Below are positions 17,068 to 24,986 of a stretch of DNA of 42,809 nucleotides, in pieces. The position numbers were made by a program, and so were the translations under genes. Below the pieces are notes generated by a model. The model searched no databases and had not been told where the DNA came from. It saw only the letters and a list, made by a program, of their open reading frames with translations. This DNA comes from Bradyrhizobium sp. S69. GTDB lineage: Bacteria; Pseudomonadota; Alphaproteobacteria; Rhizobiales; Xanthobacteraceae. The stretch lies in NCBI RefSeq assembly GCF_009766005.1, contig NZ_LMUK01000050.1:46144-88952 (forward strand), given 5' to 3'. Within the stretch, counting starts at the first letter, position 1, and every line of letters starts with the position of its first letter.

Positions 17068-17760
17068 ATGATGATGTCCTCACCGAATAACCCGATCGGG
17101 CGGTTCGCGCGCGCGGTTGGAATGGCCGCATGCTGCGCACTTAACGTGAGCGCTGTCGGCGAAGCGGTCGCGCAAAGCGCGGGGTCGAGCGTGCCCAACG
17201 CCATGCAGGGCTTTTCGCAGAATCACGACCAGCCAATCCAGATCGAAGCCGCCACGCTCGAAATGCGCGACAGGAAAAAGGAAGCGACGTTCTCTGGCAA
17301 TGTGAAGGTGGTGCAGGGCGATACCACCATGACATCGAGAACCCTCGTGGTGTTTTACGATTCGGCGACTGCCCCGGGAGCGGCGCCGGCCGCGGCCAAT
17401 CCGAAGGCCCCGGTAAAATCGGCTCCTCCGATCCAGTCCGCGACTCCCGGTCCCGGAGGCAGCTCGTCGATCCGAAAGCTCGAGGCGAGAGGCAGAGTGG
17501 TCGTCACCCAGAAAGATCAGGTCGTAACCGGCGAAACGGCCGTGTTCGACACCAAGACCAACCTGATAACCATGCTGGGCGGGGTGGTGTTGACCCAATG
17601 CAAAAACGTGTTGCGTGGCGACCGCCTGCTGGTCGATATGACGACCGGCGTGTCGCGGGTCGAGTCCAACGACGGTAAGGTCCAGGCCCTGTTCCCCCAG
17701 TCGGGCCAAGGCTGCGATTCGCTCGGCGCGGGGCCCGGTGCCCCAAATAAACCGAAATAA
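17068..17760 (+). CDS. lptA: LPS transport periplasmic protein LptA, copy 2 (tandem paralogue)
   Basis: A second OstA/LptA protein of 230 residues directly behind copy 1. In two alignable core blocks (58 and 74 residues) I count 12 differences in 132 positions, while the signal peptides, the Ala/Pro linkers and the C-terminal tails differ strongly. It has a signal peptide ending near GEAVAQ. Unlike copy 1 it carries two cysteines in the mature part: C178 in LTQCKNVLRGD and C216 in the tail GQGCDS. Both copies look intact, so this is a true duplication rather than a broken remnant. Which copy is ancestral cannot be told from here. Confidence 0.93.
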   Translation: MMMSSPNNPIGRFARAVGMAACCALNVSAVGEAVAQSAGSSVPNAMQGFSQNHDQPIQIEAATLEMRDRKKEATFSGNVKVVQGDTTMTSRTLVVFYDSATAPGAAPAAANPKAPVKSAPPIQSATPGPGGSSSIRKLEARGRVVVTQKDQVVTGETAVFDTKTNLITMLGGVVLTQCKNVLRGDRLLVDMTTGVSRVESNDGKVQALFPQSGQGCDSLGAGPGAPNKPK

Positions 17761-17850
17761 TATCAATTACTTGTATTCAATCTGCTGGTCGTGCGGTTGA
17801 AGCTTGCCGTGCCAGCCTGTATCTACGCTTAAACCGGCGACGGGGGTCGG

Positions 17851-17868
17851 CGCCTCGAAATCGAGGCG
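17851..17868 (+). promoter_or_regulatory. Hairpin between lptA copy 2 and lptB
   Basis: CGCCTCG (17851-17857) pairs perfectly with CGAGGCG (17862-17868) across AAAT. No T-tract follows. It lies in the 209-base gap before lptB and may affect the relative output of the lptA copies and lptB/rpoN. Confidence 0.4.
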
Positions 17869-17969
17869 TCACGCTGGGCAAGGGACATCCCTTCATTCAT
17901 GCTCGGTGCGCGAATCGAAAAGCCGCGGGCGTGTCGCGGGATTACCGTGAAAGGCTAAGCAAAGCGGCG

Positions 17970-18992
17970 ATGGTGGATTTACTCGGCATGTTCCGTCGAC
18001 GCCCGGCGAAGCGCGCAGGATTTGCGCGCTCGCGCGATGACATCACCGCGCTCGCGGATTCCTTCGGCGATATGCTGGCCAGCCCGGTGCGCGATGCGCC
18101 GCCGATCGCCCGCGAAGCTCCGGTGCCGCGAATTGATCCGGCGTCGTCTCCGGCGTACGCCGAACAGCCGGCTGCGGCCGAAACGCCGCGCCCGCGGCCC
18201 AAAGCCGACAAGCCCGAGAAAAAAGCCAAGACCAACGGCGCCGCCGCTGCGCCGCGGATGGCGACCCGGGCCGGTTATCTGGCTGTGCATAGCGTGGAAA
18301 AGAGCTTCGGCAAGCGCCAGGTGGTGCGCGGCGTCAGCATCTATGTGCGCCGCGGCGAAGCGGTGGGTTTGCTCGGCCCCAACGGCGCCGGCAAGACTAC
18401 GGTGTTCTACATGATCACGGGTCTTATTCCGGCCGATCGCGGCGCCATCGAACTTGACGGCCACGACGTCACCAAGCTGCCGATGTATCAGCGCGCCCGG
18501 CTCGGGATCGGATATTTGCCGCAGGAAGCCTCGATCTTCCGCGGTCTCACCGTGGAACAGAATATCCGCGCGGTGCTGGAAGTCGTCGAACCCTCGAAGA
18601 AAAAGCGCGAGATCGAACTCGACTCGCTGCTGGATGAATTCAATATCACGCGGCTGCGCAAGACGCCGTCGATCGCGCTCTCCGGCGGTGAGCGGCGTCG
18701 CGTCGAGATCGCACGCGCGCTGGCGACGCGGCCGAACTACATGCTGCTCGACGAGCCGTTTGCCGGCATCGATCCGATCGCGGTGGGCGACATTCAGGAT
18801 CTGGTCCGCCACCTCACCAATCGCGGCATTGGGGTGCTGATCACCGACCACAACGTCCGGGAAACGCTCGGACTGACCGACCGTGCGTATATCGTCTATG
18901 CCGGTGAGATCTTGACAGAAGGCAGTCCGGACGAGATCGTCAACAATCCGGATGTACGCCGCCTTTACCTTGGCGAGGAATTCCGCCTCTAG
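17970..18992 (+). CDS. lptB: LPS export ABC transporter ATP-binding protein LptB with N-terminal extension
   Basis: Cytoplasmic ATPase powering extraction of LPS from the inner membrane by LptFG. The ABC domain occupies about residues 105-340: Walker A GPNGAGKTT, Q-loop YLPQEASIF, signature LSGGERRRVEIARAL, Walker B YMLLDEPFAGIDP and the H-loop TDHNVRETL. Ahead of it is a Pro/Ala/Lys-rich extension of roughly 100 residues not found in the E. coli protein. I chose ATG 17970 (MVDLLGMFRRRP); a GTG at 17931 is an alternative, and neither has a strong ribosome binding site. rpoN follows 91 bases downstream, the usual order. Confidence 0.94.
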   Translation: MVDLLGMFRRRPAKRAGFARSRDDITALADSFGDMLASPVRDAPPIAREAPVPRIDPASSPAYAEQPAAAETPRPRPKADKPEKKAKTNGAAAAPRMATRAGYLAVHSVEKSFGKRQVVRGVSIYVRRGEAVGLLGPNGAGKTTVFYMITGLIPADRGAIELDGHDVTKLPMYQRARLGIGYLPQEASIFRGLTVEQNIRAVLEVVEPSKKKREIELDSLLDEFNITRLRKTPSIALSGGERRRVEIARALATRPNYMLLDEPFAGIDPIAVGDIQDLVRHLTNRGIGVLITDHNVRETLGLTDRAYIVYAGEILTEGSPDEIVNNPDVRRLYLGEEFRL

Positions 18993-19083
18993 CCCATTTT
19001 TAGGTTTCGTCAAGCCGTGTACATCGGCCGTGGACTAGTTTAAGCAAGAATCGGACCAACTTTCAGGAACGGTTCTTGCCTTC

Positions 19084-20769
19084 ATGGCGCTAACGCAGAG
19101 ATTAGAGTTCCGCCAGTCCCAGTCGCTGGTGATGACGCCGCAGCTGATGCAGGCGATCAAGCTGCTGCAGCTGTCCAATCTCGACCTCTCGGCCTTTGTC
19201 GAGGAGGAGCTCGAACGAAATCCGCTGCTTGAGCGCACCAACGACAGCGCCGAGCCGCCGGTGGCGGGCGAACCCGTGCCGGAACGGGCCGAATTTTCCG
19301 GTTCGGACGAATCCGGCTATGGCGAGGATGCGGGCGGCGACCGTGCTGAGGCGGGTAGCGGGGCGACCGGCGACAATTTTGAGCCAGGCCAGTTTGAGCA
19401 AAGCCAGTTCGAGCCGGGCCAGGAAGAATGGCTGAACCACGATCTCGGCACCCGCACCGAGATCGAGCAAACCCTCGACACCGGCCTCGACAACGTCTTT
19501 TCCGAAGAGCCTGCCGAGGCCGCGGCGCGGACCGCGCAGGACGCCGCACCTACCGCCTATACCGAATGGGGCGGCGGCGCTTCCAACGACGACGCGTATA
19601 ATCTCGAGGCCTTCGTTGCCGCCGAAATCACGCTCGGCAGCCATCTCGCCGAGCAATTGGCGGTCGCGTTCACCGCGCCGGCGCAGCGCATGATCGGGCA
19701 ATATCTGATCGACCTGGTGGACGATGCGGGCTATCTGCCGCCGGATCTCGGACAGGCGGCCGAGCGGCTCGGGGCGTCGCAACAGGACGTCGACGCGGTT
19801 CTCGCGGTGCTGCAGAAATTCGATCCGCCCGGCGTGTGCGCGCGAAATCTGAGCGAGTGCCTTGCGATCCAGCTGCGTGAACTCAATCGCTACGACCCGG
19901 CGATGCAGGCCTTGGTCGAGCATCTCGATCTGCTGGCCAAGCGCGATATCACCGCGCTGCGCAAACTGTGCGGCGTCGATGATGACGACATCACCGAGAT
20001 GATCGGCGAAATCCGCCGGCTCGATCCGAAGCCCGGCCTGAAGTTCGGCGCGACGCGGATGCAGACCGTGGTGCCCGATGTCTATGTGCGGCCGGGGCCC
20101 GATGGCGGCTGGCACGTCGAGCTCAACAGCGACACGCTGCCGCGCGTGCTGGTCAATCAGGTCTATTACACCAAATTGTCGAAGACGATCCGCAAGGATG
20201 GCGACAAATCCTATTTCACCGATTGTCTGCAGAACGCGACGTGGCTGGTGCGCGCGCTGGATCAGCGCGCTCGCACCATCCTGAAAGTCGCGACCGAGAT
20301 CGTGCGCCAGCAGGACGGCTTCTTCACCCACGGCGTGGCGCATCTGCGGCCGCTCAATCTCAAGGCGGTGGCCGACGCGATCCAGATGCATGAATCGACG
20401 GTGTCGCGGGTGACCGCCAACAAGTACATGGCGACCAATCGCGGCAGTTTTGAATTGAAGTATTTTTTCACCGCGTCGATCGCATCGGCCGACGGCGGCG
20501 AAGCGCATTCGGCGGAAGCCGTCCGTCACCACATCAAGCAATTGATCGATGCGGAAGATCCGACGGCGATCCTTTCCGACGACACCATCGTGGAACGATT
20601 GCGCTCGACGGGAATTGATATCGCCCGCCGCACCGTGGCGAAATACCGCGAGGCGATGCGAATCCCATCCTCGGTGCAGCGCCGCCGGGACAAACAGAGC
20701 ATGCTCGGCAATGCCCTTTCAGCGCCCGCTGCGTCATCCGACCGCTCCCGCGATCCCGCGCCTGCCTGA
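19084..20769 (+). CDS. rpoN: RNA polymerase sigma-54 factor
   Basis: Alternative sigma factor recognising -24/-12 promoters of nitrogen and carbon metabolism genes and requiring AAA+ activators. The 561 residues show region I (LEFRQSQSLVMTPQLMQAIKLLQLSNLDL), an acidic region II of about 110 residues, the core-binding and HTH region, and the RpoN box ARRTVAKYRE at 514-523. Region II contains three degenerate pentapeptides (FEPGQ, FEQSQ, FEPGQ), and a tail of about 38 residues follows the box, longer than usual. The lptB-rpoN-hpf-ptsN neighbourhood is the standard one. Confidence 0.98.
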   Translation: MALTQRLEFRQSQSLVMTPQLMQAIKLLQLSNLDLSAFVEEELERNPLLERTNDSAEPPVAGEPVPERAEFSGSDESGYGEDAGGDRAEAGSGATGDNFEPGQFEQSQFEPGQEEWLNHDLGTRTEIEQTLDTGLDNVFSEEPAEAAARTAQDAAPTAYTEWGGGASNDDAYNLEAFVAAEITLGSHLAEQLAVAFTAPAQRMIGQYLIDLVDDAGYLPPDLGQAAERLGASQQDVDAVLAVLQKFDPPGVCARNLSECLAIQLRELNRYDPAMQALVEHLDLLAKRDITALRKLCGVDDDDITEMIGEIRRLDPKPGLKFGATRMQTVVPDVYVRPGPDGGWHVELNSDTLPRVLVNQVYYTKLSKTIRKDGDKSYFTDCLQNATWLVRALDQRARTILKVATEIVRQQDGFFTHGVAHLRPLNLKAVADAIQMHESTVSRVTANKYMATNRGSFELKYFFTASIASADGGEAHSAEAVRHHIKQLIDAEDPTAILSDDTIVERLRSTGIDIARRTVAKYREAMRIPSSVQRRRDKQSMLGNALSAPAASSDRSRDPAPA

Positions 20770-20846
20770 TTGCGTGCGGATTTGTTCGAAATAACTTGCA
20801 AATCGGGATAGTCTCGGCTCCGTCCAGAACCCAGCGAGGCCTAACC

Positions 20847-21458
20847 ATGACCCTTCGCATCTCCGGAAAAAGCATCAGCATCGGCGAGGCGCTGCGCGAC
20901 CGCGTCAGCGACCGCACCGAGGAAGTGCTGCGCAAATATTTTGACGGCAATTATTCCGGCCACATCACGCTGAGCAAGGACGGCTTCGGTTTCCGAACCG
21001 ATTGCGCGCTGCATCTGGATTCCGGGATCACGCTGGAAGCCGACTCCAACGCCGCCGATGCCTATGCCAGTGCCGACCAGGCGTTGCTGATGATGGAAAA
21101 GCGTCTGCGCCGCTACAAGAGCCGGCTGAAGGATCGCTCGGCCCGCAAGGCCTATGTGGCGTCCGCTGCGCTCGCGGAGATGGACGCGCCGACGCTGGAT
21201 GCGCCGAGCTATATCATCGAGGCGCCGGCCGCCGACGGCGAAGACGATGTCGACGGCTACAACGCCGTGATCATCGCCGAAGCGACGACATCGCTGAAGC
21301 GGTTCTCGGTCAGCGAGGCCGTGATGGAACTCGATCTGACCGGCGCGGCCTGCATGGTTTTTCAGCACGGTTCCAGCGGCCGGGTGAACATCATTTACCG
21401 GCGGGCCGACGGCAATGTCGGCTGGATCGACCCGCCTTCGGTTAACGCCGGGGGATAG
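20847..21458 (+). CDS. hpf: Ribosome hibernation promoting factor, long form
   Basis: Binds the 30S decoding region and pairs ribosomes into inactive 100S dimers in starved cells. The 203-residue protein has the N-terminal S30AE domain (MTLRISGKSISIGEALRDRV, later RRYKSRLKDR) and the C-terminal dimerisation domain (KRFSVSEAVMELDLTGAACMVF, INIIYRRADGNVGWIDP-type end). ATG 20847 is chosen from the conserved start with GCGAGG upstream; a longer frame from 20796 is not supported. It sits between rpoN and ptsN, where it is often sigma-54- or nitrogen-linked. Confidence 0.96.
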   Translation: MTLRISGKSISIGEALRDRVSDRTEEVLRKYFDGNYSGHITLSKDGFGFRTDCALHLDSGITLEADSNAADAYASADQALLMMEKRLRRYKSRLKDRSARKAYVASAALAEMDAPTLDAPSYIIEAPAADGEDDVDGYNAVIIAEATTSLKRFSVSEAVMELDLTGAACMVFQHGSSGRVNIIYRRADGNVGWIDPPSVNAGG

Positions 21459-21694
21459 CAGCCAATCCGTGGTTACCCCGGGATTGACGGCTTTTGGACC
21501 CCTCCCTATGGTCCGCCGCTTCTTAAGGATAGGGGTGGGAACGGCTTTGCGGCAGTTGGCACCGGTCAAACGTTGGAGTAGAAGCGCCCCCATCGGGACC
21601 CGGACATAAAACCGCCTCCCGTCTTATCTTCTTGACGATGCGGCTTTAAAACCTATTTCGCACCCTTGACGGTTAATTCACCTCGGAACGCCCA

Positions 21695-22156
21695 ATGACG
21701 ATTACCGACCTGGTCGCACCCGAGGCGATCCTCCCGGCGTTGAAAGTCAACAGCAAGAAGCAGGCGCTGCAGGAGCTGGCGGCGCGTGCCTCGCTGCTGA
21801 CCGGGCAGAACGAACGCACGGTGTTCGAGGTGCTGTTGCAACGGGAGAAGCTTGGAACCACCGCGGTGGGCTATGGCGTCGCCATCCCGCACGGCAAGCT
21901 GCCGAAGCTGGAAAAGCTGTTCGGGCTTTTCGCCCGCCTCGAGCGGCCGATCGATTTCGAAGCGATGGACGGCCAGCCGGTCGATCTGGTGTTCCTGCTG
22001 CTGGCGCCGGAGGGCGCGGGCGCCGATCATTTGAAAGCGCTGGCGCGGATCGCGCGGCTGTTGCGCGATCAGGACGTCGCCAAGAAGCTGCGCGCCTCGC
22101 GCGACGCGCAAGCGATCTATTCGGTGCTGGCGCTGCCGCCCGCGAGCGCGGCTTAA
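21695..22156 (+). CDS. ptsN: Nitrogen PTS EIIA protein
   Basis: Phosphoryl-accepting EIIA of the regulatory nitrogen PTS, which signals carbon/nitrogen and potassium status through protein contacts rather than sugar uptake. The 153-residue protein carries the phosphorylation site His66 in VAIPHGKL and the family segments ERTVFEVLLQREKLGTTAVG and PVDLVFLLLAPEGAGADHLKALARIARLL. Length is typical. The gap after hpf (236 bases) contains TTGACG near 21632 and may hold its own promoter. Confidence 0.97.
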   Translation: MTITDLVAPEAILPALKVNSKKQALQELAARASLLTGQNERTVFEVLLQREKLGTTAVGYGVAIPHGKLPKLEKLFGLFARLERPIDFEAMDGQPVDLVFLLLAPEGAGADHLKALARIARLLRDQDVAKKLRASRDAQAIYSVLALPPASAA

Positions 22157-22166
22157 GTTTCCGATT

Positions 22167-22290
22167 AGAGCGAGATGACTTATCTTCGAATCGTCATCCC
22201 GCTCTATCTATTTATTTGAGCATGATCTCCGGGCAAACGCTTCGCGTTGTCCCGAGGGAAAACCGGTATCCACTTTTCCGGATCATGCTC
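22167..22290. repeat. Two palindromic repeats between ptsN and ilvD
   Basis: The first (22167-22205) pairs AGAGCG-GATGAC with GTCATC-CGCTCT. The second (22218-22290) has perfect 10-base ends GAGCATGATC/GATCATGCTC and the inner phrases AAACGCTTCGCGTT and ACCGGTATCCACTT, shared in inverted form with 2581-2640. The last base belongs to the ilvD stop codon. As ptsN and ilvD converge here, the hairpins may stop transcription from both sides. Confidence 0.75.
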
Positions 22291-24131
22291 TAATCCTCGA
22301 CAATGCGAACCGCGCCACGGGCAGCACTGGTCGTCAGCGCGGCATAGGCCTTGAGCGCCGTCGATACCTTGCGATCGCGCTTGGCGGGCTTCCAGGCTTT
22401 CGAGCCCAGCGCGAGCATGGCGGCGCGACGCTGCGATAACTCCGCTTCATCCACCGCCAGCCTGATCGAGCGGTTTGGAATATCGAGTTCGATGATGTCG
22501 CCGTCCTTCACGAGGCCGATCAGGCCGCCTTCCGCCGCCTCGGGCGAGACGTGCCCGATCGACAGGCCCGACGAGCCGCCGGAAAACCGGCCATCGGTGA
22601 TCAGCGCGCAGACTTTGCCGAGGCCCTTCGATTTCAGATAACTGGTCGGGTACAGCATTTCCTGCATGCCGGGGCCGCCCTTCGGGCCTTCATAAACGAC
22701 CACGACGACATCGCCCGCCTTCACCTTGTTGCCGAGGATGCCGGCAACAGCCGCGTCCTGGCTTTGGTAGACCCGCGCCGGTCCGGAGAATTTCAGGATG
22801 CTGTCGTCGACTCCAGCGGTTTTGACGATGCAGCCGTCGAGCGCGAGATTGCCCGACAACACCGCGAGGCCGCCATCCCTGGAAAATGCGTGGGCGACGT
22901 CGCGAATGGCGCCCTTGGCGCGATCGACATCCAGTTCGTCGTAGCGTTGCTTCTGGCTGAACGCGGTTTGCGTCGGGACCCCACCGGGTGCTGCGCGATA
23001 AAAGCCCATGACCTTTTCGTTCGAGGTCTGCGCGATGTCCCAGGATGCGAGCGCCGACGCCAAGGTTTCGCTGTGCACGACCGGCAAATCGGTCGTCAGC
23101 AGGCCGCCGCGGTTGAGCTCGCCGAGGATCGCCATGACGCCGCCGGCGCGGTGGACGTCCTCGAGATGCACGTCGGCGACGCTGGGCGCGACCTTGCACA
23201 GCACCGGCACCTTGCGCGAGAGACGGTCGATGTCGGCCATCGTGAACGGCACCTCGCCCTCATACGCCGCGGCCAGCAGATGCAGCACGGTGTTGGTCGA
23301 TCCGCCCATCGCGATGTCGAGCGTCATCGCGTTTTCAAACGCCTTGAAGCTCGCGATCTCGCGCGGCAGCGCGCGCTTGTCGTCTTTCTCGTAGTAGCGG
23401 CGCGCGAGGTCCACGATCAGATGGCCGGCCTTGACGAACAGGTCGCGCCGGTCGGCATGGGTTGCGACGATGGAGCCGTTGCCGGGCAGCGCGAGGCCAA
23501 GGGCTTCGGTCAGGCAGTTCATCGAATTGGCCGTGAACATGCCCGAGCATGAACCGCAGGTCGGACATGCCGAGCGCTCGATCTCTTCGACTTCGGCTTC
23601 GCTGACAGAGCTGTCGGCGGCAGCGACCATGGCGTCGATCAGGTCGACCGAGCGGGTCTTGCCTTTAATCGTGACCTTGCCGGCCTCCATCGGTCCACCA
23701 GAAACGAACACGGTCGGGATGTTGATGCGCAGCGCGGCCATCAGCATGCCCGGCGTGATCTTGTCGCAGTTGGAGATGCAGACCATGGCGTCGGCGCAAT
23801 GCGCGTTGACCATGTACTCCACGCTATCGGCGATCAGCTCGCGCGAAGGCAGACTGTAGAGCATGCCGTCATGGCCCATCGCGATGCCGTCATCGACCGC
23901 GATGGTATTGAACTCCTTCGCCACGCCACCAGCGAGTTCGATCTCACGCGCGACCAGCTGACCAAGATGCTGCAAATGCACATGGCCGGGCACGAACTGC
24001 GTGAACGAGTTCACCACGGCGATGATCGGCTTGCCGAAATCCTCGTTCTTCATGCCGGTGGCGCGCCACAGCCCGCGCGCGCCTGCCATGTTACGGCCGT
24101 GGGTCGTGGTGCGTGAGCGATAGGCGGGCAT
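22290..24131 (-). CDS. ilvD: Dihydroxy-acid dehydratase
   Basis: Fe-S enzyme that dehydrates dihydroxy acids to the 2-keto precursors of valine, isoleucine and, indirectly, leucine and pantothenate. The 613-residue protein begins MPAYRSRTTTHGRNMAGARG and closely follows the E. coli type: NTIAVDDGIAMGHDGMLYSL, the cluster cysteine segments SNCDKITPGM and CPTCGSCSGMFTANSM, the GGSTNTVLHL loop and DGRFSGGSSGLSIGHVSPEA. Length is normal. GGAGAGG lies 8 bases before the ATG. A strong minus-strand terminator stands 59 bases upstream of the start, which suggests attenuation. Confidence 0.98.
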   Translation of the reverse strand: MPAYRSRTTTHGRNMAGARGLWRATGMKNEDFGKPIIAVVNSFTQFVPGHVHLQHLGQLVAREIELAGGVAKEFNTIAVDDGIAMGHDGMLYSLPSRELIADSVEYMVNAHCADAMVCISNCDKITPGMLMAALRINIPTVFVSGGPMEAGKVTIKGKTRSVDLIDAMVAAADSSVSEAEVEEIERSACPTCGSCSGMFTANSMNCLTEALGLALPGNGSIVATHADRRDLFVKAGHLIVDLARRYYEKDDKRALPREIASFKAFENAMTLDIAMGGSTNTVLHLLAAAYEGEVPFTMADIDRLSRKVPVLCKVAPSVADVHLEDVHRAGGVMAILGELNRGGLLTTDLPVVHSETLASALASWDIAQTSNEKVMGFYRAAPGGVPTQTAFSQKQRYDELDVDRAKGAIRDVAHAFSRDGGLAVLSGNLALDGCIVKTAGVDDSILKFSGPARVYQSQDAAVAGILGNKVKAGDVVVVVYEGPKGGPGMQEMLYPTSYLKSKGLGKVCALITDGRFSGGSSGLSIGHVSPEAAEGGLIGLVKDGDIIELDIPNRSIRLAVDEAELSQRRAAMLALGSKAWKPAKRDRKVSTALKAYAALTTSAARGAVRIVED

Positions 24132-24155
24132 GGGAAATCCTCTCCTTGAACGGCT

Positions 24156-24227
24156 TCAGGTGAGGTCCGCCGGGAAGGCTGCGGATAATAAAAAGCCCGC
24201 CTGGGGCGGGCCTTCAACACTCACCAT
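24156..24227 (-). CDS. Possible 23-residue leader peptide before ilvD
   Basis: ATG 24227 opens a 23-codon frame (MVSVEGPPQAGF..., ending ADLT) that runs through the terminator hairpin and stops 24 bases before the ilvD ATG. It has three Leu and two Val but no Ile, so it is a poor match to classical branched-chain leader peptides. A weak promoter candidate (TTGACC at 24259-24264, TAGACA at 24236-24241) would start transcription almost at the ATG. Coding status unproven. Confidence 0.25.
   Translation of the reverse strand: MVSVEGPPQAGFLLSAAFPADLT
24190..24212 (-). terminator. Strong intrinsic terminator/attenuator upstream of ilvD
   Basis: Read on the minus strand: GCCCGCC, a 3-base loop, GGCGGGC, then TTTTT (stem 24195-24201 with 24205-24211, T-run 24190-24194). 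It lies 59 bases before ilvD. The nearest minus-strand gene upstream (DUF1150) ends more than 450 bases away, so it either attenuates ilvD or ends a short RNA. Confidence 0.75.
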
Positions 24228-24461
24228 TTGCCGGATGTCTATCGCCCGGGCCTGGCTTGGTCAAATACGCTGGAAACATTCCTGACCCGCGAATCGGAGC
24301 CGAAAACAGCGCGGGCGCTTGTTCCGGCATGGCCGGAGACAAACGCCCGTGCGTATAAAATTCGGATGATACCACCGACAGCAGGCAAACGCCGCTGTCA
24401 GGGACAACCGCAAAACTCGCGTCAGCGACACGGCAAGGGTGGCGGTGAAGCCATTTCGACG

Positions 24462-24613
24462 TCATCCTGAGGAGCGGCCGCTTGGCCGCGTCTCGAAGGA
24501 TGTTGTTCCGCGCCGTGTGTGCAGCCATCCTTCGAGGTTCGCCAACGACGCGAATGCGTCGTCGGCTTCACACCTCACGGGTGAACGCAATTGCGTTCAT
24601 CCCGGGGATGACG
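24462..24613. repeat. Palindromic repeat GTCATCCTGAGG type, copy 1
   Basis: Begins GTCATCCTGAGGAGCGGCCG and contains CTCGAAGGAT with the facing ATCCTTCGAG, plus a perfect 16-base palindrome GAACGCAATTGCGTTC near 24580. It is homologous to the copy at 38523-38633. It occupies most of the gene-free stretch 24228-24668; the rest of that stretch shows only a 13-base direct repeat GCCGGGTCAGTGA (24639-24651 and 24663-24675). Confidence 0.75.
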
Positions 24614-24668
24614 TCAGAGACAGCTCACGGGCTTAAGAGCCGGGTCAGTGACACCGGCAAGCGCCGGG

Positions 24669-24935
24669 TCAGTGAACGCTGACGGCCTGCAACTCGTTGC
24701 TCCAGGCATTCGCAATCGCCGCTTCGCGGCTATCGGTCAGCATGATCGGCGTGCCGTCGGCGGCATGAAGCGCAAACAGCTTGAGCCCCGGCGCGATCTT
24801 CGGCGCCTGCGGAAACAGATCCGGCACGTCTTCGGAGCGGACCTGCTTGACGTAGGCGATATGGCCTTCGCCGAGATGGGCCAGCGCCTCGGTGGTGACG
24901 CTTTCGGGTTCGAACGTTACAGTCAGTTCACTCAT
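24669..24935 (-). CDS. DUF1150 family protein
   Basis: An 88-residue protein of the alphaproteobacterial DUF1150 family, starting MSELTVTFEPESVTTEALAHLGEGHIAYVKQVRSED and containing the conserved LKLFALHAADGTPIMLTDSREAAIANA. The function is unknown. It lies 51 bases downstream of the Hsp20 gene in the same direction, which is its usual position, so it is probably co-induced by heat. The last bases of the gene are part of a 13-base direct repeat that continues past the stop. Confidence 0.92.
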   Translation of the reverse strand: MSELTVTFEPESVTTEALAHLGEGHIAYVKQVRSEDVPDLFPQAPKIAPGLKLFALHAADGTPIMLTDSREAAIANAWSNELQAVSVH

Positions 24936-24986
24936 GGTCTCGACTCCTCTGATCAGACTAAGCGGTCGAGTCCGCTCCTCGTTCCA

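Noticed and set aside
19031..19046. Possible sigma-54 promoter (GG-N10-GC) before rpoN
   Set aside because: Only the TGG and GCA corners match; the rest of the -24/-12 consensus is absent, so chance is likely.
21560..21580. TTGGCACCGG before ptsN as a -24 element
   Set aside because: The matching GC at -12 is missing at the required spacing.
24639..24675. 13-base direct repeat GCCGGGTCAGTGA at the DUF1150 stop
   Set aside because: Short, only two copies, and next to a palindromic repeat; most likely a small local duplication without function.
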